In this document: positions 44,114 to 52,651 of the stretch, in pieces | How the letters are laid out: each line of letters opens with the position of its first letter | Position numbering within the stretch: the first letter of the stretch is position 1 | Assembly (NCBI GenBank): GCA_951813285.1 | Contig: OX638355.1 | Span: forward strand, 5,044,083 to 5,108,082 | Length of the DNA stretch: 64,000 nucleotides | Direction: 5' to 3' | Source: Terriglobia bacterium | GTDB lineage: Bacteria; Acidobacteriota; Terriglobia; Versatilivoradales; Versatilivoraceae | The notes under the pieces: generated by a model | Told to the model about the DNA's origin: nothing | Databases searched by the model: none | Seen by the model: only the letters and a program-made list of their open reading frames with translations | Program-made: the position numbers and the translations under genes

Positions 44114-44199
44114 GGCCAATCGTAACTTTTCAGTTCGGCCAATTGCAACTTTATCGGTCGTCTAATTGAAAGTTTACTGAGGGGCCAATTGCAACTTTA
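44114..44199. promoter_or_regulatory. Four iterated about 17-bp repeats upstream of the DUF4143 gene
   Basis: GGCCAATCGTAACTTTT (44114), GGCCAATTGCAACTTTA (44137), a diverged copy CGTCTAATTGAAAGTTTA (about 44159) and GGCCAATTGCAACTTTA (44183) are spaced 22-24 bases apart, about two helical turns. They end next to the start codon. The spacing suggests binding of a repeated protein, perhaps autoregulation by the ATPase itself. This is an inference. Confidence 0.55.
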
Positions 44200-44532
44200 C
44201 TATGCCCTGCGCGACATACAGAAGGTGTCGACGCAACCTTCCATGGCCGTGCTGCGCGGCTTGGCGTTGAGGCGTCCACTCCCCACCGCACCAGCTTTCG
44301 CCTCACGACTCGGCTTCCGGGACTCTTCCTCAACGAGGGAGTGATCCGAAAGCAGACCGCGAACATCCATTACCCAATCAACCGGGAGCGGTGGCGTCCC
44401 CGGTTGGTTGAAGTGGGAGAGATTGGTGAAGCTGTGCCAAGCCTTGTGCGGGCGGGACGCCCGCGCTCCCGGGTGTGACTTCTCCTCGAGGGTGGAGTGA
44501 TAACCTGCCAGGCGTGTGTTTGCGGAGCCGTT
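44200..44532. other. Intergenic region with short inverted repeats
   Basis: No gene is seen in this 333-bp gap. It holds two hairpins: CAACCGGG/CCCGGTTG (44379-44386 with 44399-44406) and GCGGGCG-GGA-CGCCCGC (44448-44464). The second may end transcription of neighbouring genes, although no T tract follows. Confidence 0.5.
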
Positions 44533-45738
44533 CTATGAGATCTGCAGGATTTCGGCGGCTTGGCGGGCGAAAGCGATCAGCATCTCGTCCGACCCGGGAG
44601 CCGCGATCAGGGACAGTCCTACCGGCAGCCCCTCCGCTTCGGCCCAGGGCAGGTTGATCTGGGGCGCCCCGATGGTTCCGGCGGTGCAGGTCAACTGCAC
44701 AATGCGCGAGGTCATGGGACGCCGCTCGGACATGGTTTGCATCCGGGGAGGGGCCAGCGTGGGAGCCGTGGGCAGGCAGACCACCGTATCCCCGGCCAGC
44801 AGGGTCCTCATGCGGGCCATTACCTCTTGCCGATCCGCCAGGGCAGTGGCTACCTCCTCGGGTGTCACGCTTCTGCCGGACAGGCAACTCTCCGCCACCT
44901 GAAAGCTCATCCTGGGGTTCATGCGGTCGATCCATTCCTTGACCACTTCCCAGGCCTCGCTGCTTGCCCGAACCCGTTGCCCGGCAGCCCAGTCCGAAAG
45001 GCTGGTGGGGGCCAGCCGCTCCCGGCCGGAGTGGCCGATCAAGGAAGCCAGGCGCTCCACCACGGGCTCGAGCGCCGTCCGGACCCCTTGGTCAGCCACC
45101 TCAAAGGCATCGGCCGCCACCACCAAGCGGCGCGGCCGAGCCGGGACGATCTCGGTCTGAAGCAGCACCGACCCCACCCGGGCGAACAAGCCGGGGTCTC
45201 GGGCAAACCAGCCCACGGTGTCGTAGCTGGGCGCCTGCAGCAGCATGCCTTCCAGGGAAATGCGCCCGTGGGTGGGGCGCAGCCCGTAGAGTCCGCAGAA
45301 GCTGGCCGGAATTCGAACCGAGCCGCCGGTGTCGGAACCCAGGGCGAAATCGACCAGGCCGCCCGCCACTGCAGCCGCCGAGCCGCTGGAGGAGCCCCCG
45401 GGAACTCGGCCCGGCGCTTGGGGGTTCAGAGGAGTTCCGTAGTGGGCGTTGATGCCCAGAATGCCCCGGGTCAACTCATCGGTGTGGGTCTTCCCCACCA
45501 TGGTGGCGCCGGCGCCCACCAGTGCCTCCACCGCCCAGGCGGTGGCTTCGGCGGCCGGTTGACTGGCCTTCCAGTCGGGATTGCCCCCGCCGGTCACGTG
45601 ACCCTTGACGTCGTAGATGTCCTTGGCGGCGAAAGTCAGCCCGGCCAAGGAGCCCCCATCCTCCCCTTGCAGATAGGCCCGGCTGTCCTGGCAGAATGCG
45701 TTGAGCCTGTCGTCCGGAGGCAAGGACGTGTGGTTCAT
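44533..45738 (-). CDS. Amidase-signature family hydrolase
   Basis: This 401-residue enzyme of the Ser-cisSer-Lys amidase family hydrolyses C-N bonds in amides. Visible catalytic elements are K39 in FAAKDIYDVKG, the GGSSSGSAAAVAGG loop with the cis-serine near 118, and the nucleophile near S140 in GSDTGGSVRIPA. The protein is a little shorter than GatA (about 480), and no gatB/gatC genes are near, so a catabolic amidase is more likely than a tRNA amidotransferase. The ATG at 45738 has an AGGAG site. It follows the FAH-family gene by 42 bp on the same strand, suggesting a two-gene catabolic operon. Confidence 0.9.
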   Translation of the reverse strand: MNHTSLPPDDRLNAFCQDSRAYLQGEDGGSLAGLTFAAKDIYDVKGHVTGGGNPDWKASQPAAEATAWAVEALVGAGATMVGKTHTDELTRGILGINAHYGTPLNPQAPGRVPGGSSSGSAAAVAGGLVDFALGSDTGGSVRIPASFCGLYGLRPTHGRISLEGMLLQAPSYDTVGWFARDPGLFARVGSVLLQTEIVPARPRRLVVAADAFEVADQGVRTALEPVVERLASLIGHSGRERLAPTSLSDWAAGQRVRASSEAWEVVKEWIDRMNPRMSFQVAESCLSGRSVTPEEVATALADRQEVMARMRTLLAGDTVVCLPTAPTLAPPRMQTMSERRPMTSRIVQLTCTAGTIGAPQINLPWAEAEGLPVGLSLIAAPGSDEMLIAFARQAAEILQIS

Positions 45739-45780
45739 GGCTTTTCTCCTGATCCAAACCGGTCCACCGGGCAGCAATAG

Positions 45781-46713
45781 CTAATCGGAGCTGTCCACAA
45801 CCTGGTTTTCGAGATGCCCGATCCCGCTGATTTCCACTCTGACCCGATCCCCCGCCCGCAGGTACTGACCGCTGACGGCTCCCACGCCGGCCACCGTTCC
45901 GGTGCTGATGACATCCCCCGGCTCCAGGGTCACCATGGTGGACAGGTACTCGATGATCATGGCTACCGAAAAGATCATCTGAGCCGTGCTGCAGTTCTGC
46001 TTGCGTTCCTGGTTGACATAGGTGCTGAGCTGCAGCGTCTGGGGGTCCGGGATGTCTTCGGTGGTGACGAGCCAGGGCCCCATGGGGGCAAAGGTGTCGT
46101 ACCACTTGCCGTTGAGCCAGTCGAAAAACGAGTCTTCGGACCGGCTTTCGGAACGCCCCCAGATCTTCAGATCCCGTTCCGAGACGTCGTTCACGATGGT
46201 GTAGCCGGCCACGTAATCGAGGGCCCGGTCGGCCTTGACCGCCTTGATCCGCCGCCCCATGACCACGCCCAGCTCCCCTTCCCAGTCGATGGCCCGGCAC
46301 ACCGGCGAAATGCGGATGTCCCCGCCCGGCCCGACCACGGTGCTGGAGGGGGGCTTCATGAAGATCCGGGGAGTCTCCTTGTCCTGGGGAGCCGCAACTC
46401 CCCCTCCCTCCTCGATGTGCTCCAGGTAGTTGCCGGCCAGGCAGAAGAGTTTTCGCGGACAGGGCACCGGCGCTTGCAGTTCCTCCATCCGGAACGCCCT
46501 TCCCCGCCCCTCGGCCAGCCCGTGATCGATCAGCCTGCCAGCCAGCGACCTTCCCTCGGCCCCGCTCTCCAACAACGCGATCATGTCGGCGAAAAGCTCG
46601 GTGGGGAATCCCGCCTCTTTGGCTGCCTGCTGGAGGTCTATGAGCTTGTCCCCATCCGGGGCGATCGCCGCCACACAACTGTCACTGCCCTTCCTCAATG
46701 TCGCCAGTCTCAT
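45781..46713 (-). CDS. Fumarylacetoacetate hydrolase (FAH) family protein
   Basis: The 310-residue protein has the FAH-fold C-terminal domain with metal ligands E145 and E147 (IDWEGELGVVMG) and D176 (TIVNDVSERD), and the conserved FMKPPSSTVVGPGG segment. The family contains hydrolases, decarboxylases and isomerases of 2-oxo acids and ring-cleavage products; the present sequence does not fix which. The ATG at 46713 has a GGAGA site. It is the first gene of a unit with the amidase and is divergent from a sodium:solute symporter, so uptake and breakdown of one substrate is a reasonable hypothesis. Confidence 0.9.
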   Translation of the reverse strand: MRLATLRKGSDSCVAAIAPDGDKLIDLQQAAKEAGFPTELFADMIALLESGAEGRSLAGRLIDHGLAEGRGRAFRMEELQAPVPCPRKLFCLAGNYLEHIEEGGGVAAPQDKETPRIFMKPPSSTVVGPGGDIRISPVCRAIDWEGELGVVMGRRIKAVKADRALDYVAGYTIVNDVSERDLKIWGRSESRSEDSFFDWLNGKWYDTFAPMGPWLVTTEDIPDPQTLQLSTYVNQERKQNCSTAQMIFSVAMIIEYLSTMVTLEPGDVISTGTVAGVGAVSGQYLRAGDRVRVEISGIGHLENQVVDSSD

Positions 46714-46981
46714 CGATTGTCTCCTCAACTCAAGGGGAGCGAGCCTGCGAGCGAACTCCCGGGTAAGGTAAACGCCGGGCCGCGCGGCAGCTCAAAATGG
46801 GCAAAGCATACCATAGGGGATAGGGCTTCTTCCCAAGCGCTTCCACCCGACCCCAGCCCCTTGCACCCTTGAGTTGGCGGTCTTTCTCCTGCAGAATGGT
46901 CGGGCGCTTGGGGGGCTGACCGATTCTGGCGAAAACCTCGGGAAGTCTCCTCCAGCCGTTCCCACCAAAAAGGTTGCGACC

Positions 46982-48739
46982 ATGAGCTCCTGGGACTGGA
47001 CGCTGGTAGTCACGCTCAACGGAGTCATCATTCTCTACGGGTTCTACCTGAGCCGGGGGGTGCGCTCCAGCGCCGATTGGTTTCTGGCGGGACGCAGTCT
47101 TCCCTGGTGGCTGGTGGGTTTTTCGATGTATGCCACCGCCATCGACTCCAGCGACCTGGTGGCCGACGCCGGCGGCACCTACCTGCTGGGATTCAGCTAC
47201 TTCGCCACCAACTGGGTGGGATCGGTGCTGGGTTGGACCCTGGCGGCCTTTTTCATCTGCCTGCCCATGTACCGGGCCGGGCTCTACACCAACGCCGAAT
47301 ACCTGGAGGCTCGCTTCGGAACTGCCGCCCGGGTCATCTGCGCCTTCGTTCAGGTGCAGTACCGCACGTTGGTGCTGGGAATCATCGCCACCACCCTGTT
47401 CCTGACCCTTTCGATCGTGTGCGGCCTGTCGGATGCGGCCGCCTGGACGGTGGTGGGTGTGATCGCCGCCCTGGCCGCCATCTACACCGCCTTCGGGGGA
47501 CTGCGGTCGGTGGCCATGACCGACAGCCTGCAATTCCTGGTCATGACCGCTGCCGGCCTCATCATCTGGTTCCTGGTGTGGGGCCAGGTGGGAGGCTGGG
47601 AGGGATTGGAGCGGCGCCTCAACGACCACGATCCGGCCGTGGCAGCCCGGCTGCTGCACATTGGCCACGAAGACGTCCGGACCGAGACGGTAGCCGGCGA
47701 GTCTTCCGTGGAAGTCCAGCGGAAGCTCGGCATGGGCGGAATACACGACCCGGCCTCGGAGACCATCCGTCACCACACTCCCGGCTGGCTGGTGACTCTG
47801 GCGCTGGTGATCATGGGGATGGCCTATGCCATCGTCAACCACACCCAGGTGATGAGGATGTTCGCCGCCCGCAGCGAATGGGACCTGAAGATGTCGGTGT
47901 TTGCGGCCAGTTCCGTAACCATGGTGATGACTTTCTTCAACCTGTCCATGGGCGTGATGGGACGGGCCCTCTACCCGGTGCAGAGCGCCCTGCCCGACGG
48001 ACGCCAGGACGCCATCTATCCCCTGCTGGTCAGCCAGATCGAGACCGTGGGACTGAAAGGGATCGTGGTTGCGGGCATCCTGGCGGCCTCCCTGTCGACC
48101 TATGACTCCATCGGCTCGGCGCTCTCGGCTCTGCTCACCCGTGACGTCTACGCCCGCCTGCTGGTTCCGGGGCGGGACGACCGCCATTACCTGCGGGTCA
48201 GCCAGTGGCTGACCCCGGCGGTGATCGGCGTCTCCTTTCTCTACGTCCCCGGCCTGCTGAGAGGCGGCATGGTCCTCTACTATCTGGACTTGACCAGCGC
48301 CTTTGTGATTCCCCTGCTGACCCTTTACCTCATGGGAAGCTTCACCCGGGTCCACCGCTGGAGCGGCCTGGTCGGCCTGCTGGCGGGCGCCTCTTACGGC
48401 TTGTTGCGTCTGGCGGCGCCTCTGGTGGCGGAACAGACGGGTTGGGTCCTGTTGCCGCCGGCGATGATGGGGACCTACGCCGCCTATCCCTTCAGCATGC
48501 TGGTGACTGCCGGAGCCATGGTGGTGGTTTCCCTGGTGGCCGGATGGGACAGCGGCAGCGCATTCGACCTGACCGACCGCCAGGAGAAAAGCGCCTGGCT
48601 GCGTTCCAGCCAACTCAAGATACGGCAGATTCAGAGTGAGATCGCCAAGCGCGCTCCCCAAGACCAGCGCCTGCCGGCCCTGCTCAGCATCCTGGCCCTG
48701 GCGGTGGGATGTGTTCTGACGTTCCTGGTCTTCTGGTAA
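46982..48739 (+). CDS. Sodium:solute symporter (SSS family)
   Basis: This 585-residue integral membrane protein has the SSS fold. The early signature GRSLPWWLVGFSMYATAIDS (about residues 39-58) resembles the sodium-site helix of the family, and about 13 hydrophobic segments follow, with a final helix at the C-terminus (LLSILALAVGCVLTFLVFW). A cytosolic or periplasmic loop of about 60 residues interrupts the middle (DHDPAVAARLLHIGHEDV...). It should import a small organic solute with Na+. The frame is open upstream to 46874, but the ATG at 46982 gives a natural N-terminus. It is divergent from the FAH/amidase unit. Confidence 0.9.
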   Translation: MSSWDWTLVVTLNGVIILYGFYLSRGVRSSADWFLAGRSLPWWLVGFSMYATAIDSSDLVADAGGTYLLGFSYFATNWVGSVLGWTLAAFFICLPMYRAGLYTNAEYLEARFGTAARVICAFVQVQYRTLVLGIIATTLFLTLSIVCGLSDAAAWTVVGVIAALAAIYTAFGGLRSVAMTDSLQFLVMTAAGLIIWFLVWGQVGGWEGLERRLNDHDPAVAARLLHIGHEDVRTETVAGESSVEVQRKLGMGGIHDPASETIRHHTPGWLVTLALVIMGMAYAIVNHTQVMRMFAARSEWDLKMSVFAASSVTMVMTFFNLSMGVMGRALYPVQSALPDGRQDAIYPLLVSQIETVGLKGIVVAGILAASLSTYDSIGSALSALLTRDVYARLLVPGRDDRHYLRVSQWLTPAVIGVSFLYVPGLLRGGMVLYYLDLTSAFVIPLLTLYLMGSFTRVHRWSGLVGLLAGASYGLLRLAAPLVAEQTGWVLLPPAMMGTYAAYPFSMLVTAGAMVVVSLVAGWDSGSAFDLTDRQEKSAWLRSSQLKIRQIQSEIAKRAPQDQRLPALLSILALAVGCVLTFLVFW

Positions 48740-48778
48740 GTGTCGCCCCCGCCCGGCAGGGCGGGGGCCGGACTTACC
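48735..48778 (+). terminator. Long hairpin overlapping the symporter stop codon
   Basis: An inner 9-bp stem CCCCCGCCC-GGCA-GGGCGGGGG (48746-48767) is extended by an outer 7-bp stem GGTAAGT/ACTTACC. The stop codon lies in the outer stem. The stem is very strong, but no T tract follows. Confidence 0.6.
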
Positions 48779-48989
48779 GGAAACAAAAGAAAAAAGACAA
48801 AAGAGCCTTTTGCAAAATTCCGCAGGAAGCAGGTTTTTTTTAAGGTGAGAGGTAAGAGGGGGTAGGAGAGTCGAGGGACAAGTCTAGGCTCTGTTGTATC
48901 ATGAAGGTGTCTGATCCACATGATGAACGGAGATCAAACTTGCCCTCAAACAGACCCTATCACGACACGGGTTCAGGTTTCAACGGGAG

Positions 48990-50066
48990 TTGTTCCCCTG
49001 GTTGGAGGAGGTAGTGGGTCCGCTGGGCGAGCGCTACCAGCGGGTGGTGGAACTGGTGCAGGTGGAGGAGTGGCTGCCCTACAGCCGTGGCTGGCGGGGC
49101 CGGCCGCTGAAGGATCGCGCGGCGCTGGCACGGGCCTTTCTGGCGAAGGCGGTGCTGGACGTACCCACCACCCGGGGTTGGTGGAGCGGCTGAGGGCGGA
49201 ACCTACGTTGCGCCGGCTGTGCGGCTGGGAGACGGCGGGTGGGGTGCCGAGCGAGGCGACCTTCTCGCGCGCCTTTGCGGAATTCGCCGCCAGCGACCTG
49301 CCGGGGCGCCTGCATGCGGCGTTGCTCGACAGAACGCTGAAGGGCCACCTGGCGGGCCACGTGTCGAGGGACTCGACGGCCATCGGGGGACGAGAATCGC
49401 CGGCGCCCAAGCCCGCCCCGACGGCCAGGCCGAAGCGCCGGCGGGGTCGGCCCCACAAGAACGAGCCACGGGCGGAGGAGCCGTGTCGCCTGCAGTGACA
49501 GTCGTCGATGACACTTCAGCAGATGCTGGAGGACCTGCCGAAGGTCTGCGACATCGGCGTCAAGCGCAACGCCAAAGGGCATCAGGAGAGCTGGACCGGC
49601 TACAAGCTGCACATCGACGCCATCGACGGCGGCATTCCGGTCAGTTGCCTGCTGACGTCAGCCTCGGTGCACGGCTCTCAGGCGGCCATCCCGCTGGCGA
49701 GGCTGACCGCGAGTCGGGTCGACAGTCTCTACGACCTGATGGACAGCACCTATGACGCGCCTGAGATCCGGACCTTCAGTGAGCAACTAGGGCCATGTGC
49801 CGATCATCGACCTCAATCCCCGCGGGCGGCCGTAGGTGAAAGCCGAGCGGAAGCGGGAGGCGTCGGCGCAGCGCCGCATCGGCTACGTGTCTCCCGAGGC
49901 AAGGCGCTACCGGGAGCGCTCCACCGTGGAGCGGGTCAACGGACGGCTCAAGGACGAGTTTGGCGGGCGACACGTGAGGGTTCGCGGCCCCGGCAAGGTG
50001 TGGTGCCACCTGATGTTTGGCATCCTGGCGTTGACGGTGGAACAGTTGATGCGCCTGATGCTTTGA
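48990..50066 (+). pseudogene. Degenerate DDE transposase (IS5/IS1182-like)
   Basis: Pieces of one transposase appear in turn in different frames. A start segment (FPWLEEVVGPLGERYQRVVE, 48990-49193) is followed after a frameshift near 49175 by VERLRAEPTLRRLCGWETAG to a stop at 49498. Then come MTLQQMLEDLPKVCDIGVKR (from 49508) and, after another shift near 49795, YRERSTVERVNGRLKDEFGG to a stop at 50066. The order matches the usual IS5/IS1182 layout, with the last piece carrying the conserved ERxNGRLKD acidic region. At least two frameshifts and two stops make it inactive. Confidence 0.75.
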
Positions 50067-50267
50067 GCCTGTCGCGGTGGATCCCCGACAATGCAGGATG
50101 AGCACCGGCCCTTAGGGTAGGGATAGGGCAAGCTGTGCCTGCGTCCGGCGACCGCCTGCGATCCCGCCTCCAGATCTGGACATTTCCGTACAAAAAGTGT
50201 CTTTGCCGCAAGGAAATCACGAGCGCAACATCACGTTCGCCAGCAAAACGTCATCCCCCACCACTAG

Positions 50268-51588
50268 TGTCCCAACGTTTTCCTGTGAAAGGCGTATAAC
50301 TCATAGAAATAATTGAAGAACCACATCCTCAAGGGGTGTCGGAGACTTGAACGGGAGAGGGGAAATCCAGCATGGTTTCAGCGTATTGGCTCCAGTCACG
50401 AAGGAGGACACATGTACGCTGGCAAGCTGGTTTTCTCACAAGTCATGGACCATCTCCCCTGGCACACCTTCCAACGATGCGTGCGACGCTACGACGGCAA
50501 CCGCAAGGTCAAGTCCTTCAAGTGTTCGGATCACTACCGCTGTATGGCCTTCGCTCAACTCACCTATCGCGAGAGCCTGCGGGATATCGAGACCTGCCTG
50601 CGGGCGCAAGCCTCGAAGCTCTATCACCTGGGGATCGCCAGTCGCATCTCACGCAACACCCTGGCCAACGCCAATCAGAGGCGGGACTGGCGCCTCTACG
50701 CCGATTTCGCTCAGCGTCTGATTCATACGGCACGGCGCCTTCACATCGACGAAGACCCTGGCCTGGACGTTGCCGACACGGTCTATGCTCTGGACTCCTC
50801 CACCATTGATCTTTGCCTGACGCTGTTCCCGTGGGCCCATTTTCGCAAAACCAAATCGGCCATCAAGCTTCATACGCTCCTCGATCTGCGCGGTCATATC
50901 CCGGCATTCATTCACATCTCCGACGGCAAGCTCCATGACGTCAACGTCTTGGACCTGCTTCTGCCCGAGCCCGGAGCCTTCTACGTCATGGATCGCGGCT
51001 ATCTCGACTTCACCCGTCTCTACCGCTTGCATCAGGCCCGCTGCTTCTTCCTTCTGCGGGCTAAAACCAATACCCGATTTCGCCGCCTCTATTCCCATGG
51101 GGTCGACCGTTCCTCCGGAGTGATCTGCGATCAGACCATCAGGCTCACCGGTGTTCACAGTGCCACCGACTATCCCGAAACACTTCGGCGCATCAAGTAC
51201 CATGATGCAGAGCAACGCAGAACGCTGGTCTTCCTCACCAACCAGATCACCCTTCCCCCGCTCACCATCGCCGACCTCTATCGCAGTCGCTGGCGCATTG
51301 AACTGTTCTTCCGCTGGATCAAACAGCACTTGCGCATCAAAGCCTTCTACGGTACCTCAGAGAATGCCGTCAAATCTCAGATCTGGATCGCTGTCTCTGT
51401 CTACGCCCTGATCGCCATCATCAAAAAGCGGCTCAGCCTGGAGCCCAACCTCTACACAATTCTACAAATCCTGAGCCTGACCGTGTTCGAGAAAACCCCG
51501 CTAGATCAACTACTTAGAAAAGAACCCCACAGTTTTCACAAACAAGGTCAGCCTAAACAATTGACTCTATTTGATTAACGTTGGGACA
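50268..51588. mobile_element. IS4-family element, intact (1,321 bp)
   Basis: The ends are TGTCCCAACGTT (50268-50279) and its inverse (51577-51588). They are flanked on both sides by CTAG (50264-50267 and 51589-51592), which looks like a 4-bp target duplication; a palindrome at the target makes the exact limits uncertain by a few bases. The transposase inside is intact. It is nested inside the older decayed element. Confidence 0.82.
50412..51578 (+). CDS. IS4-family transposase (DUF4372 N-terminus)
   Basis: This 388-residue DDE transposase has the N-terminal DUF4372 domain (VFSQVMDHLPWHTFQRCVRR) and the catalytic residues D128 (ALDSSTIDL), D194 (VMDRGYLDF) and E297 in the Y-x2-R-x3-E-x6-K signature (YRSRWRIELFFRWIK). 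The ATG at 50412 has an AAGGAGG site 4 bases upstream. The stop at 51576-51578 overlaps the right inverted repeat. A truncated relative lies at 63505-63771. Confidence 0.93.
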   Translation: MYAGKLVFSQVMDHLPWHTFQRCVRRYDGNRKVKSFKCSDHYRCMAFAQLTYRESLRDIETCLRAQASKLYHLGIASRISRNTLANANQRRDWRLYADFAQRLIHTARRLHIDEDPGLDVADTVYALDSSTIDLCLTLFPWAHFRKTKSAIKLHTLLDLRGHIPAFIHISDGKLHDVNVLDLLLPEPGAFYVMDRGYLDFTRLYRLHQARCFFLLRAKTNTRFRRLYSHGVDRSSGVICDQTIRLTGVHSATDYPETLRRIKYHDAEQRRTLVFLTNQITLPPLTIADLYRSRWRIELFFRWIKQHLRIKAFYGTSENAVKSQIWIAVSVYALIAIIKKRLSLEPNLYTILQILSLTVFEKTPLDQLLRKEPHSFHKQGQPKQLTLFD

Positions 51589-51716
51589 CTAGTGATCCCC
51601 CACTACGAATTTTGCAAAAGGCTCGCCTTACAATCGATTTTCTTTGGGCCCGACGACCCGTAGCATGCCGAAAATCAAATGCATTGTTCGCTTGGGGCGA
51701 TCGATTCCCCAGGGGT

Positions 51717-52276
51717 TCACCCTGCAGGTAAAGCCGACGCAACCCGATCGATGCGCGCTTTGACGACGTAATCCAAGGGGCTGCCGGGAGTGTAAGTCGC
51801 CGGTGCTATCTCGTCGACCCGGCCTTCCCGGCGATATCCGTCGACCGAGTGTCTCGAATTCCTGACGGATGGATCGAAGACTCCGATCGACAAGCCTCCC
51901 TCGGCCTTCACCAACCGGAAACAGGGCAGGTCCGTCATTCCATCCCCGATGTAAATCATGCGTTCGAAGGGCACAGGACGTCGCTGCTTCTCAATGTAGC
52001 GGTTCACGGCACAGTTGTCGCTGAGGTCGTGTGCCCCCTTGTTGATCCGGAACAGGTATTGGGTCTTGCCGGTGTAGTTGATGGCCAATCCGGGCCACCG
52101 GGCCATCCCCTTCTCGTCGAAAAGGAACGTCGACGCGTAAATCTTCGCGAAACTGCCCGCGATCGGCGTGCCGGCTATCAGCTCCGCGTTGATTGATGCT
52201 CTTGCATGTTGCCGGGACACAAGGTCCCATCGAAATCGTAGGCGATGGCCATTCGTACCGGTGATCGTGTCGACAT
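51717..52276 (-). pseudogene. HAD-family phosphatase with internal deletion and frameshift
   Basis: The N-terminal HAD motif I (MAIAYDFDGTLCPGNMQEH, from 52252) and the C-terminal half (KIYASTFLFDEKGMARWPGL, then GDGMTDLPCFRLVK with motif IV) are both clear, but they lie in different frames. The helical cap region that joins them in full-length relatives (about 290 residues) is missing. The junction is near 52205, inside the CAAGAGCATCAATCAACG stretch. The open frame reaching up to 52373 therefore does not have a genuine N-terminus. It is probably inactive. Confidence 0.75.
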
Positions 52277-52382
52277 GAGCTGCTCCAGAAAGGTAATCGA
52301 CAAGGCTGCCCCAAGCAACGGCCGCAGTCCCGGCGAGAGGCGGAACCTGCCGGACAACCGGTAGACTCCGCACTCAACCGGA

Positions 52383-52607
52383 CTACGCCGCGACCGCATC
52401 CGACCCAGCGGCGGACCCTTCAGGCGAGTCGGACTCCGCGTCGGCCGCCCCTGTATCCGAACCGTCGTCGCCAACATCGGCGGCAAAGCCGGGCGGCGCC
52501 CATCCCTGGGCAGCGGTCCGTCCCTCGGGAGTCAGCCCTGGCGGCAGGTCATCACCGGCGGCAAAGGCTTTCTCCATGGCCTGGGCCAAATCCTTCCTTT
52601 TAGACAT
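52383..52607 (-). CDS. Small acidic hypothetical protein
   Basis: This 74-residue frame begins MSKRKDLAQAMEKAFAAGDD and becomes Asp/Ser/Ala/Gly-rich and low in complexity toward the C-terminus. The first half looks like a normal helix, which hints at a real small protein, but there is no clear ribosome site. It is divergent from the Calx-beta gene. Low confidence. Confidence 0.3.
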   Translation of the reverse strand: MSKRKDLAQAMEKAFAAGDDLPPGLTPEGRTAAQGWAPPGFAADVGDDGSDTGAADAESDSPEGSAAGSDAVAA

Positions 52608-52651
52608 ACAGGAACTTGCTCAGCACCGCGAGCTCTTCATGGGAGGCATGC

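Larger units (their letters stand above)
48803..51624. mobile_element. Decayed insertion sequence with an IS4-type element inserted in it
   Basis: Its ends are perfect 18-bp inverted repeats (GAGCCTTTTGCAAAATTC at 48803-48820 and its inverse at 51607-51624). Taking out the nested IS4-type element (1,321 bp) leaves about 1.5 kb, a normal size for an IS. The transposase inside is broken by frameshifts and stops. No flanking target duplication was recognised with certainty. Confidence 0.75.

Noticed and set aside
46730..48661. 643-residue minus-strand open frame
   Set aside because: It is antisense to the clear SSS symporter and rich in His, Gln and Gly, typical of GC-driven shadows.
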